A DNA stretch of 64,000 nucleotides from positions 186,001 to 250,000 of the forward strand of contig NZ_JAMWEM010000003.1 in NCBI RefSeq assembly GCF_024509525.1, written 5' to 3'. The notes below the pieces were generated by a model. That model worked only from the letters and a program-made list of their open reading frames with translations, was not told the DNA's origin and did no database searches. This stretch comes from Streptococcus suis. Its GTDB lineage: Bacteria; Bacillota; Bacilli; Lactobacillales; Streptococcaceae. Positions 41,667 through 51,159 of this stretch are shown piece by piece. The translations under genes and the position numbers were made by a program. Numbering within the stretch: the first letter of the stretch is position 1; each line of letters starts with the position of its first letter.

Positions 41667-42683
41667 ATGCCATTTGAAAATATTAACACCGCAACATCCC
41701 GTGAAAAATTCTTAGGAATTATCGAGAAAGTTGTTGCTAAAAAATCTTACTCTGCGCCCCTCTTGCTATCGAAGGATGCAGTGGAAATGAACGGGCGTTC
41801 ATTTACTGTTACAAAATCTGACACAACAGAGCTCAAAGATTACAAACGAAATGCAGACAATGAATTTGACCATGCGCAAACCGAAGAGCGCACTTACACC
41901 CTGGATCAAGAAAAATACTGGGGGCGTTTTGTGGATCGTCTAGATGAGCGCGATTCAAACGGCGAAGTCAATGTCAATTATGTTGTCGCTCGTCAAGCTG
42001 CCGAAGTTGTGGCGCCGTACTTGGACCATCTTCGTTTTGACGCTCTTCTTGGTAATGTTAGCGATAATGTCGTACCAGCTAATACTAAAGGTGCTAATAA
42101 TTCTTACCAAGCTGTCTTGGATGTTTCTGAGAAATTGGATGAGTTGGATGTGGTTGAAAACCGCTTGTTGTTTGTGACGCCAGCATTTTATAAAGCGATT
42201 AAGTCAGAAATTGTCAACCTTCCACAAGGGGACACCAATCAAACTGTGCTTTACAAAGGTTATGTCGGTCAGTTGGATACATTCACGGTTTACAAAGTAC
42301 CATCTAAGTACCTTAAAGGTGTACAAGCTGTTGCGACAATCGGTGGGGTAGTCGTTTCGCCTATCCAAGTAGATGAAACGAAATATAACAACAACATCCC
42401 AGGTCGTTTTGGTGAATTGGTGGAACAATTGCTGTATACTGGTGCATTTGTCTTTGATTTTGACCAAAAGTACATCATTTCTATTGCGACCTCTAAACCA
42501 GAAGCGAAGCCAAGCGCACAAGGTAAATTGAACATCCGTGCTGAGCAATGGGTTTCTGGTGCAACTTATGAAGCTGGCGCCCGTGTACAAAACGAAGGTA
42601 AGTTGTTTGAAGCCACTAAGAAAGTAAATTCATCCTCAACAGCTCCTGGTAGCGATTCAGGGAACTGGAAAGAGATTGTCTAG
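41667..42683 (+). CDS. Major capsid protein with a carbohydrate-binding-like tail
   Basis: A 338-residue capsid protein of HK97-like fold. Residues 1-285 form the shell domain. The last 45 or so (AEQWVSGATYEAGARV, then GKLFEAT, then GNWKEIV) repeat the Trp/Tyr/Gly/Trp spacing of small CBM5/12-type carbohydrate-binding modules. That suggests a decoration domain on the outside of the head. The next gene follows after ten bases. Confidence 0.83.
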   Translation: MPFENINTATSREKFLGIIEKVVAKKSYSAPLLLSKDAVEMNGRSFTVTKSDTTELKDYKRNADNEFDHAQTEERTYTLDQEKYWGRFVDRLDERDSNGEVNVNYVVARQAAEVVAPYLDHLRFDALLGNVSDNVVPANTKGANNSYQAVLDVSEKLDELDVVENRLLFVTPAFYKAIKSEIVNLPQGDTNQTVLYKGYVGQLDTFTVYKVPSKYLKGVQAVATIGGVVVSPIQVDETKYNNNIPGRFGELVEQLLYTGAFVFDFDQKYIISIATSKPEAKPSAQGKLNIRAEQWVSGATYEAGARVQNEGKLFEATKKVNSSSTAPGSDSGNWKEIV

Positions 42684-42693
42684 GAGGCCTTAA

Positions 42694-42882
42694 ATGCGCT
42701 TTAAAGTGTTAAAAGAGTTTACTGATGACGAACTTGGTTTTGTGCATCGTGTTAACGATATCATCGAATTGACCAAGGAACGTCATGAGCAGATGAAGAA
42801 AAACGCTAAATCGCAAGATGTGAATTTGGCTGATTACATTGAAGAAATCAAGACCAAAGGAGCAGAAGCTCCTGCAAAATAG
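42694..42882 (+). CDS. Small head protein, unknown
   Basis: A 62-residue protein between capsid and connector genes; position is typical of small head-completion factors (Rho N-like family). Sequence is mixed-charge and helical. GGAGG lies about seven bases before the ATG. Confidence 0.6.
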   Translation: MRFKVLKEFTDDELGFVHRVNDIIELTKERHEQMKKNAKSQDVNLADYIEEIKTKGAEAPAK

Positions 42883-42891
42883 GGGGCGGAT

Positions 42892-43221
42892 ATGCTAGAA
42901 GAATTAAAAACTTTGACAGGCGAGAGTGATGATAAAATCCTCTCGTCTTTGCTTTTGAGGGCAAAAAATATCATTTTGACTGAGACGAATCGAAGTCAGC
43001 TTACGCCAGCGCTGGAATGTTTGCAACTGGAAGTAGCGCTTGAGCTGTTCAATCGCCAAGGTAGCGAGGGCGAAACATCACGAAGTGAAGGGGGCGTGTC
43101 TGTGTCTTATAAAGACGGGCTGTCAGATACTATTTTGAATGGTATTCGGAGCCATAGACTCGCAAGGGTGGCAGGTCGTGCGTTTGAAGCGAAACCGACT
43201 GAAACCATATTTGATCCGTAA
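42892..43221 (+). CDS. Head-tail connector (gp6-like, SPP1 gp15 type)
   Basis: A 109-residue protein with four helices, the pattern of phage connector adaptor proteins (LKTLTGESDDKILSSLLLRA, then CLQLEVALELFNRQG). It caps the portal. It overlaps the next reading frame, so the order adaptor, head closure, gp10-like, tail completion is preserved. Confidence 0.75.
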   Translation: MLEELKTLTGESDDKILSSLLLRAKNIILTETNRSQLTPALECLQLEVALELFNRQGSEGETSRSEGGVSVSYKDGLSDTILNGIRSHRLARVAGRAFEAKPTETIFDP

Positions 43222-43501
43222 AGCTGTCATAGTGACGAGTGATGAGGGTATCAAGAAAGCTACTTATAGCGATGTAGCTACTGAGATACGGGCTGAGATA
43301 TGGCCTGCTAGTGGTCGTTTACAAGCTGAGATATACGGTCAGAGGTTGGCATATATTTTGAATTGCTTGGTAGATCGTGAGACTCTTATTGATGAAGGCG
43401 ATGGTTTTTGTATCAATAGCGATAGAGTAACCCATAAAGTCATATCTATAAAACGATACACAAACCATCAAGTCTTGGAGTTGGAACAATGTCGCAATTG
43501 A
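43184..43501 (+). CDS. Head closure protein (SPP1 gp16-like)
   Basis: A roughly 105-residue beta-rich protein. The frame opens at 43139. The start is unsure: TTG 43184 and GTG 43178 both have a weak AGG 3-9 bases before. Beta-strand pattern and a position after the connector fit the head-closure ring protein. It overlaps the next gene by 13 bases. Confidence 0.65.
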   Translation: MKRNRLKPYLIRKAVIVTSDEGIKKATYSDVATEIRAEIWPASGRLQAEIYGQRLAYILNCLVDRETLIDEGDGFCINSDRVTHKVISIKRYTNHQVLELEQCRN

Positions 43502-44001
43502 TAGGTGCTGATAGGTTAATCTCAAAGCTCAAACGATTGTCTAGTCAACGACAGACCGAAATCATAGCGAAAGCTGTACACAACGCTGCCAAGAACGTTG
43601 TCCAAGCGGATGCTAAGTTACGGGCCCCTGCCAACAATGGTGATTTGCGAGCAGGTATTAAAGTTCGGATGTCTAAGTCTGGGAATCCGAGAGCTGAAGT
43701 GGTTAGTACATCAGACCATGGCGGATTTGTTGAATTTGGTACTGGTCCAAAAGGTGCTGCAAACCACGCAGGGATTTCGCCAAATGTCAGCGTGTCTTAT
43801 CGCAGTACACCTTGGTACGTCCATGAGTCCCAGATTGATGTTGGCCCTTATCGTTTTCAAAAGCTCGGTGAGTTTTACAAGATGTTTGGCCAGGTTGCCC
43901 AGCCTTATCTTTATCCAGCCCTCAAGGATAATGAGGAGCGAGTTACGAAGAACATTAACAGATATGTTAAACGTAAGTTAATTGAAGAGGTCAGCAAATG
44001 A
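43489..44001 (+). CDS. HK97 gp10-like tail-joining protein
   Basis: A 170-residue protein of the HK97 gp10 family. It begins with a helical region, followed by KLRAPANNGDLRAGIKV and GGFVEFGTGPKG, both characteristic. It connects the head to the tail terminator. Overlaps both neighbouring genes by a few bases. Confidence 0.82.
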   Translation: MSQLIGADRLISKLKRLSSQRQTEIIAKAVHNAAKNVVQADAKLRAPANNGDLRAGIKVRMSKSGNPRAEVVSTSDHGGFVEFGTGPKGAANHAGISPNVSVSYRSTPWYVHESQIDVGPYRFQKLGEFYKMFGQVAQPYLYPALKDNEERVTKNINRYVKRKLIEEVSK

Positions 44002-44366
44002 TAAATATTAAGCCCATCATTTACAAGAAATTGAAAGAGGTTACGGATAATGTGACAGATACATATCCGCAAGATTGGGAGAATTTCCCCGTTATCATCT
44101 ACTTAGAAGAGGAAAACAAGCCTTACGAGATTACAGATGATACAGAACAGATGTCCTATTTGCGGTATAAGGTCGATATTTTCCACAATGATAGTACCTC
44201 GGAATTAGCCGTAGCGATTGATGCGATTTTTGCATCTCTCGGGCTAAAACGTACATCCAGCGTGGATACACCCGACCCAACGCACTTACGACACAAAGTC
44301 ATGCGATTTGAAGGGATTTTAGACTTAAATTCCCGAATCGTTTACCAATACAGAATGGAAGGATAA
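43998..44366 (+). CDS. Tail completion/terminator protein
   Basis: A 122-residue protein with the alternating alpha/beta pattern of tail terminators (VTDTYPQDWENFPVIIYLEE, then MSYLRYKVDIFHND). It starts with ATGATA overlapping the previous TGA. Last gene before the tail tube. Confidence 0.68.
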   Translation: MINIKPIIYKKLKEVTDNVTDTYPQDWENFPVIIYLEEENKPYEITDDTEQMSYLRYKVDIFHNDSTSELAVAIDAIFASLGLKRTSSVDTPDPTHLRHKVMRFEGILDLNSRIVYQYRMEG

Positions 44367-44369
44367 AAC

Positions 44370-44786
44370 ATGTTAGCAAACGGAATTAAATTGAAAATGA
44401 GCGAGACTAAGGGGTCTGGCTATGCAGTTATCGAGGGCTTGAAAGAAGTTCCAGAACTTGGTATTGACCCTGAGAAAGTTGAGAATACGACCCTTGCGGA
44501 TACCATTAAGCAGTATGAATTTGGTATTGGTGATGCTGGTGAATTGGAATATAAATTCAAGTACGAGAATTCCAAAACGACTTCCAGCTATCGTACTTTG
44601 CGTAAGTTGTCTGATTCAAAAGCTATCCGTCACTTTGAGCAAGAGTATCCAGATGGTACTACTGTCCGCTTCTCAGCTCAGATTGCTGTCAAGCTGGGCG
44701 GTGGCGGTGTCAACTCTGCTATCGAATTTACATTAAAACTGGCTCTGCAGTCAGATTTGGAATTCACGGACCCAACCGTACTTTAA
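44370..44786 (+). CDS. Major tail tube protein
   Basis: A 138-residue tail tube subunit. It is beta-rich, with the conserved LKEVPELG and late GGGGVNSAIEFTLKLAL segments of siphovirus tube proteins. Hexamers stack around the tape measure. It has its own AAGGA site and is followed by the chaperone gene. Confidence 0.78.
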   Translation: MLANGIKLKMSETKGSGYAVIEGLKEVPELGIDPEKVENTTLADTIKQYEFGIGDAGELEYKFKYENSKTTSSYRTLRKLSDSKAIRHFEQEYPDGTTVRFSAQIAVKLGGGGVNSAIEFTLKLALQSDLEFTDPTVL

Positions 44787-44796
44787 GGAGGAATAG

Positions 44797-45171
44797 ATGA
44801 CAACACGTAAACCATATATCACTTGGACCGTCAAGGGAACAGACTATAAATTACGTCTTAGCACTCGCCAAGCCTGTGAAGTTGAAGAAAAATTGGGCGT
44901 TAATTTGCTCAAAATCTTCATGCCCAAACCAGGCGAACAGTTCAATCTACCACCTTTGAAGGTCATGTTGTTGGTTGTTCAAGGTGCTTTGCAGAAGTTC
45001 CATCATGGTATTAAATTGGATGATGTCTATGACTTGTTCGATGATTACATTGACGAAGGCTATGGACAAACTGAATTGATGACCGATATCATCGTACCAT
45101 TGTTCGAAGTATCGGGTTTTATTCCTCGGAACAAGGAGAAGGAAGAACCGACGTTGACAGTAGTCGAGTAG
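44797..45171 (+). CDS. Tail assembly chaperone, short form (G)
   Basis: A 124-residue protein. The N-terminal part is a beta-rich domain (ITWTVKGTDYKLRLSTRQA), the rest helical. It lies between tube and tape-measure genes, the fixed place of the G chaperone. A slippery G GGT TTT (45114-45120) lies 16 codons before its stop. Confidence 0.78.
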   Translation: MTTRKPYITWTVKGTDYKLRLSTRQACEVEEKLGVNLLKIFMPKPGEQFNLPPLKVMLLVVQGALQKFHHGIKLDDVYDLFDDYIDEGYGQTELMTDIIVPLFEVSGFIPRNKEKEEPTLTVVE

Positions 45172-45557
45172 GTTCTGGTCCTTGTTCGGTCGCAGAATTG
45201 ATTAGCGGGTTTTATCCAACCGCATTAGATGCAGGGATAGACCCGTTTTCTTTTTGGGAATACACTCTTTTGGAATTGAAAGAGTTGGTTGAGAGTTACA
45301 ACAGGCAACAATTCCAGAAGCAGAAGGAAATAGCTTCTCATAACTTTATTCAATCACAGATGATAGCTCGCTTTGTTTCTCTGATGTTTCAGGAAAAAGG
45401 TGAGGCACCAGACATTTGGGAGTTCTATCCTACTTTATTTGAAGAGGATAGGGCGCAGATTGAACAAGCTCGCATTGAGCGAGATTTGAAAATCCATCAG
45501 GAGCAGATGAGGGCTTACGCAGAGAGAATGAAAGGAAGGTTCACAACTTCCGAATAA
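44797..45557 (+). CDS. Tail assembly chaperone, -1 frameshift product (G-T)
   Basis: The -1 frame is open from 45075 to the stop at 45557 and overlaps the end of the G gene by nearly 100 bases. Slippage at G GGT TTT (45114-45120) joins it after the Phe codon, giving about 253 residues. The T part (ELISGFYPTALDAG onward) has no ribosome binding site of its own at TTG 45198. This is the well-known G/GT expression mode of long-tailed phages; here it is predicted from sequence. Confidence 0.72.
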
Positions 45558-45575
45558 TGGAGAAAGGAGGGAACG

Positions 45576-48500
45576 ATGGCTGTTACGTTAGAAGAGTTGA
45601 GAGTTATTGTTGAAGGTGAGATAGCACCGTTTCAGAAGAAGATGAAGCAGTTAGAATCTCAGATGAAGCAGACTCAAAACAAAATTGAAAACAAGACAAA
45701 AGGCCTTAGAGAGCGTGTAGGTCAACAAGCTGGTGGCATGGCGACTGCTTTGGGCAAACTTGCTAAGATTACCGCGTTAGCTTATCTAGGCAAGAAAATG
45801 TTAGACCTTGGTATGTATTCTACCCAGATGGCTCTTGAAGTCAGCGCTTCGGCCAATCAAATCAAACGACAGATGGGCGAAAGTTCCCAAGCATTTTTAA
45901 AATGGATTGATAACAATGCCAACGCTATGAACATGAGCGTAGGTGAAGCTACTAAGTATGGAGCGGTCTATTCCAACCTGTTTTCCAACTTTATCAAGGA
46001 TTCTAACAAACTGAGCGCTTATACAGGTAAGATGTTACAGACATCCGCCGTGATTGCTCAAGGTAGCGGACGAACCATGACCGATGTTATGGAGCGTATT
46101 CGTTCGGGTTTGTTGGGGAATACCGAAGCGATAGACTTTTGTCGCACTACTTGGAAACAAGTAGCTTAAGAACTTACCAAAATCGGTAGAAATCTAAGTT
46201 TTGAGAATCAAAATATGACAATACCGAGGTAAACTAAGCGATTAAAACAGCTTAGTCACCGTAGAGCATAGGGATTGAACCTGTGCTTTTTGTTTTGGCA
46301 AAAAGTACAGAATAAAATATCCCCACGAGTGGTAAGCACCTCATCAGGTAGCGCTGGAGGTGAAAATATATGCCGAACTTGCAGGAAACTGCAAGAAGTA
46401 CGGATAAAAAGCCGTGCGATAACAAAATTGAGAAGACCTTGGAATAAATGTCAATGTTGCTATGATTGAATCAACCAACGCATTCAAGCGTTTTGCGAAT
46501 GGGCAATCTTGGCAACAATTAGACTACAACACCCAGCAACAAATCCGCTTGATGGCGATTTTGGAGCAAGCAACAGCCAAGTACGGAAATACCTTACAAC
46601 AGTCTGTAAACGGTCGTATTAGCATGTTCAAGTCGCTGTTAAGCGATGCAGCATTAAACATCGGTAATGCAATGTTGCCGATTATCAATGCCATGATGCC
46701 TGTACTTAATTCCTTTGCTATGGTCTTGAAAAATGTCACTGCTAAACTCGCTGAGTTTATCGGCTTGATGTTTAACAAAAAAGCCGATGTGAAGAATAGC
46801 GCAGTTGGAAACCTTGCTCAGGGTGCACAAAACGCAAACGATGCAGTAGGTGGTCTAGGCGACGCCATGGACGGTGTCGATGATGCTTCTGGAGGCACCG
46901 CAGGCAATCTAGACGATACTGCCAAATCAGCTAAGAAGGCAGCAAAAGAGCTGATGGGATTAGCTGGTTTTGATGAAATTACTACTCTGAATCTAAACAA
47001 AGACGATGGTTCAGATGGAGCGGGTTCAGGCGGAGGTTCTGGAGGCGGAGGCAAGGGTAGTAAAGGTGGAGGCTCAGGAATCGGAGCTGACATCTTGCCA
47101 GAAATAGAATTGACTGATATGGACAACCAGTTTAAGTCCATATTTGACGGATGGGATAAGACTCTACAACCTCTTTTTGATTACCTCTCAAAATTAAAAG
47201 ACCTGTTTAAAGATGGCTTTAACATGTCGTTCAGAGCTGATAGTCTTGACCGCTTTAAAACTGCTCTAGCAGGTATCTGGCAATCGCTGAAAGATATTTT
47301 TGCAGACGGCACTGTTTTACAAGCAGCCGCAGGATTCGGCGAGAAACTAGCGTTAGCTTTAGGTCAAGTAACTGGAGCTGTCGCAAATGTTGTGATGGGC
47401 ATTGCGGTATTTATCGCCGAAAGCTTAAATAAATCACTAAACGACACCAAATTGGATATAAAAGGTTGGCTGATACGTCAGTTCGATATAGCAGGCGATG
47501 CAGTCGCAAGCATTGGAAATATCGCTCAAATGCTCGGTCAAACGTTTTATGACGTATTTACAAGTGCAGCTGCAACAAATATCGGTGCAGATATTCTTTC
47601 AGCGATAACCTATGAGACAATGGGGATTGTTGAACTTGGTTCAAAATTAGGTCGCGATATACTAAGCGGTATAGAACAAGCGCTAGTTGATAACCAAGAT
47701 AAAATAACTACTGCTTTAACTGGATTGCTTTCTGCCCTTGAACCTACTTTCGAATCTATCAAAAACCTATTCAAGAATACGTTTGAGGGGTTGAACACAA
47801 CTTACGATGAGCATGTAAAACCATTCTTCGATTCGTTCAATGAAGGTTTTAGTTCTATTTTTGGAACTTTGCTAGATAGCTGGAACAATGATGTTCAACC
47901 AGTGTTGGATGATATCGGGAAAAAGTTTGCTGATTTATTCGACAATCATATTCAACCGTTTATCGATAATTTTCTATACGCGTTCGGACAAATTATGGAC
48001 TTCTTAAAGCTACTTTGGGATACCATTTTGGTACCGCTATTTGATTGGATAGCTGCGAATATTTTGCCTATCCTTGTCCCGACATTCCAGACATTAGCTG
48101 ACTGGTTTGTCCAAGCCTGGACTGTGGTTTTTGATGTTGTGGGGGCTGTTTTAAAAATCCTAGGTGGAATCATCGAATTTCTTGTCGGTGTATTTACTGG
48201 CGATTGGGAGAAGGCTTGGAATGGGATTGTTCAGATTGCCGAAGGGTTATGGGACATGCTATGCTCCATCTTCAAGTTCGTTTGGGATGCCATTGTTTCT
48301 TTCCTGAAAGGCGTTTGGGATACCATAGTTGCTATATTGCAGGCTGGTTGGGATGCGATTGTTCGAATCTTCCAAGGTATAGGCCCGTGGTTCGGCGACC
48401 GTTGGAGAGATATCGAAAACATCTTCTCTAAAGTCGGTAACTGGTTTAGTCAAAAGTTTTCCGAGGCTTGGAACGGTATTACAAATGCGTTTAGTAATGT

Positions 48501-49014
48501 GGCTGGTTTCTTTAAAGGAATATTCGATAGCATTGTGGGTTGGTTCACGGATATCGGTAGAGCAGTCGGAGATGCAGTTTCGGGTGCGTTTAGGTCTGCA
48601 GTTAATAGTGTATTTTCAACCGTAGAGAGTTCTGTAAATGGCTTTATCGGTATTATTAACAGCATAATTGGCGCAGTGAATAAAATTTCCCCTATAAAAT
48701 TCGGCAGAATCGGAACGGTTTCTCTTCCACGCCTTGCCCGTGGTGGTATCGTGGATAGCCCAACTGTCGCCATGATTGGTGAAGCTGGTAAAGAAGTGGT
48801 TATGCCATTGGAAAATACAGGTTTCTTACAAACCATGGGCCGTGTGGTCGGCGGTGCAGTTGTTAACGCCTTAGGTGGCGGCTTACCACAATCATCTGGT
48901 TTGCCAAATGGCGACATCGTTATTGTGATTGGAAGTAGAGAGTTTGGCCGCTTTACTATTGACGAGATTAATAGAGCTCAAGCAGAAGCGGGACAGCTCT
49001 TGCTTAACATTTAG
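45576..49014 (+). CDS. Tape measure protein, gene interrupted by a group I intron
   Basis: Exon 1 is 45576-46132 and exon 2 is 46431-49014. Spliced, they give 1046 residues reading through EAI|EDLGINV without a frame change. Unspliced, translation stops after 197 residues. N-terminal coiled coil, two hydrophobic regions and a long repeated helical segment with regularly spaced Trp are typical. A Gly/Ser-rich stretch lies near the middle (about 47030-47080). The protein sets tail length and helps DNA entry. AAAGGAGG precedes ATG 45576. Confidence 0.88.
46133..46430 (+). ncRNA. ORF-less group I intron
   Basis: 298 bases. P1 pairs the exon end GCGAT with intron GTCGC, leaving a T-G wobble at the 5' splice site. 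P10 pairs CTTTT in the guide with exon 2 AGAAG. The intron ends in G (46430). P4 is CGGTA (46184-46188) with TACCG (46222-46226) in a GACAATACCGAGGTAAA context much like the T4 td Q element. P7 is GCATA (46266-46270) in GTAGAGCATA with TATGC (46369-46373) in GAAAATATATGCC, matching elements R and S. A GAAA-capped P2 (46147-46164) and P9-like hairpin (46378-46395) are also present. No homing endonuclease ORF. Confidence 0.88.
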
Positions 49015-49022
49015 GAGGATAT

Positions 49023-49373
49023 ATGAGTCAATTGATTATCAATGGAGTTACAGTTGTACCTCCTAAATCTTTTCAAGTTTCAGTCAATGATGTGGACGGA
49101 GAAACCGGCCGAAACGCTAACGGCGACATGGTCAGGGACAGAATTACAACCAAGCGTAAATTGGAATGTGATTGGGGGATGTTGACACAGGCTGAGATGG
49201 CACAGATTCAAAACGCTGTTCAGCCTGTATTTTTTGAAGTTTCTTACCCAGACCCTATCCTTGGGCAGACGTCCAAAACGTTTTATGTTGGGGATAGGAC
49301 AGCGCCTGCGTATTCATTTACTGAAAAATTCAAACCCTGGAGCGGTTTAAAATTTAGTTTAATAGAGAGGTAA
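49023..49373 (+). CDS. Tail protein (DUF6711-like)
   Basis: A 116-residue beta-rich protein between tape measure and the large tail-tip protein. The order and size match DUF6711 proteins of Streptococcus phages, probably part of the distal tail. GGAGG precedes ATG 49023 by five bases. Confidence 0.65.
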   Translation: MSQLIINGVTVVPPKSFQVSVNDVDGETGRNANGDMVRDRITTKRKLECDWGMLTQAEMAQIQNAVQPVFFEVSYPDPILGQTSKTFYVGDRTAPAYSFTEKFKPWSGLKFSLIER

Positions 49374-49374
49374 G

Positions 49375-51159
49375 GTGGTTGGTACGGTAACATTTAATCA
49401 AGCCATGTTAGCTAAAGATAGGGTGTTCGCTATTCGTGCAGGCACCTATACATCTAGCGACATCAAAGAAGCGAGTTTCAATTATGGCTATATCAGTGGC
49501 GACACGTTTAAGCCAGGCGGAACCGTTGCTGGTTCGGCTAAATTGACCTTTACATCTATCATTACTACTTTTAACAAGTTGGATAAGATTTATCCAGAAA
49601 TTGGGCTCTTGGTAGGCGAAAGCTATGAATGGGTCGCCATGGGTGAGTATTTTGTTAATGACATCAGTATTGACCGCAACAGGAATACCACGGAATTAGA
49701 CTTGATGGACGGTATGTTCAAGCTGAATCAGCCCTATATTTCTGATTTGACTTATCCTGCGCAGATTCGGGATGTTATTCGCGAGATCTGTGTAAAAACT
49801 GGAATAGAGCTGGAAACAGATAATTTTGGTTTAAGAGCTATCCAACACCATATCCAAACAAAACCAGATAAAAAAGACATTACTTGCCGTGAAGTGTTAA
49901 GTCAAGCGATTCAGTTGCTTGGCTTTTCTGCTTTTTTTAACAGAAAAGGTAATTTGGAAATTCGTGGTTTGACAGAATCGAATATCACGATTACTGCGGA
50001 TAATTACTTTTTGCACGGATTGAGCAAGAGTGAAATCCAATATCAAATAGCAGGTATTACTTGTAAGAAAGACAAGGAAACCTTGACTGTCGGTTTACGA
50101 ACAGGTCGGTCCTTGGAATTAGAAAATAGTTTCATGATACAGAATATCTTGGATGATTTGTATTATGATTTGAAAGAAATCAAGTATTACCCGTTTTCGC
50201 TTGATTGGCAAGGGCATTTGAAGCTAGATGTCGGTCAATGGGTAACGCTCAAAACAAACAAAAACGAGACCTACAAAGTCCCTGTTCTGAGTCAATCTTT
50301 CAGTTTCAAGGGCGGTCTCAAGTCTAAGATTAGCGCAGACAGTAAGGCTGGGAATGACACTCAGTATAGCTACAAAGGTTTTTTAACCAAGCAAATTGAG
50401 CAGATGTCTACCCAAATCGATGCTGAAATACAGCAACAGTTGGAGTATGCCAATGCGGAATTTGACCGAAAAACGGAAGAATACAAAAAGGAACTTGACG
50501 ATGGTATCGAACAAGCTAAGGCAGAAGCGGAGGAACGAATCGCAGCGTTGCGGTCTTCTCTTGAGGAATTGAAGGGGAGTGTGACGAACATTGACTTGGA
50601 TAGCGTGTCAGGTTTTGCTACAAGGTTTGAAGAGCTTGAACGTCGCATCTTGGAAGGAGAAGAAACAACGAGAACAGTTGTCGATATTCTGGGGACAGAT
50701 GGCACGGTTCGTTATAACAAGAATATTCTGAGCGGTAACACTGACCAAGTACAACCTTTCAATGCTGATGGATTGCCTATCAGAAGTGCGAAGGGGTTGT
50801 TTAAGCAAGGAGTAACTTACACGCTTAGCTTTGAGTCTCTTTGTCAATTAGTGCAGAAGGTGCGACTTGCTTTTGATCAGGTTAATAGAAAACCTTGGGT
50901 TATTCGTTTGGAGTCGTCCAATCCAAAGATTGAAGTGATGGAGACGGAAGAAGCAAGCTTAGAGTTGTACCCGTCAGAGTATGCAATCGTAGTTATGTCT
51001 GATTGGTATCAAACAAAGAAGGTGCAGGCTACAATCTCAAAGGATACAAGTTTAGATTTGAGTTTATCCTACAAACAGATAGCCGATGCACAAGACGCCA
51101 GTTTAATTGGTGCATGGTCTGATAGTCCGACTATTATTTTTGATGGAGGTGTAGAATGA
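49375..51159 (+). CDS. Large tail tip/baseplate protein
   Basis: A 594-residue protein. The N-terminal third is beta-rich, like Dit/Tal hub proteins. A coiled coil of about 80 residues (QIDAEIQQQLEYANAEFDRK onward) lies near 340-420. The C-terminal part is a beta domain that could bind the cell wall. It begins at GTG 49375 just after GAGAGG. It overlaps the next gene by four bases. Confidence 0.7.
   Translation: MVGTVTFNQAMLAKDRVFAIRAGTYTSSDIKEASFNYGYISGDTFKPGGTVAGSAKLTFTSIITTFNKLDKIYPEIGLLVGESYEWVAMGEYFVNDISIDRNRNTTELDLMDGMFKLNQPYISDLTYPAQIRDVIREICVKTGIELETDNFGLRAIQHHIQTKPDKKDITCREVLSQAIQLLGFSAFFNRKGNLEIRGLTESNITITADNYFLHGLSKSEIQYQIAGITCKKDKETLTVGLRTGRSLELENSFMIQNILDDLYYDLKEIKYYPFSLDWQGHLKLDVGQWVTLKTNKNETYKVPVLSQSFSFKGGLKSKISADSKAGNDTQYSYKGFLTKQIEQMSTQIDAEIQQQLEYANAEFDRKTEEYKKELDDGIEQAKAEAEERIAALRSSLEELKGSVTNIDLDSVSGFATRFEELERRILEGEETTRTVVDILGTDGTVRYNKNILSGNTDQVQPFNADGLPIRSAKGLFKQGVTYTLSFESLCQLVQKVRLAFDQVNRKPWVIRLESSNPKIEVMETEEASLELYPSEYAIVVMSDWYQTKKVQATISKDTSLDLSLSYKQIADAQDASLIGAWSDSPTIIFDGGVE

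Noticed and set aside
46133..46461. Tape-measure break explained as an insertion sequence, frameshift or pseudogene
   Set aside because: No transposase, terminal repeats or target duplication. Excision at group I splice sites restores the frame exactly, and core pairings are present.
46275..46469. A 64-residue ORF within the group I intron as a homing endonuclease
   Set aside because: Too short, no LAGLIDADG, GIY-YIG or HNH motif, no ribosome binding site, and it runs over conserved intron core elements.
48450..48917. A 155-residue minus-strand ORF in the tape-measure gene
   Set aside because: Low-complexity composition opposite a clearly coding strand, no upstream signals.
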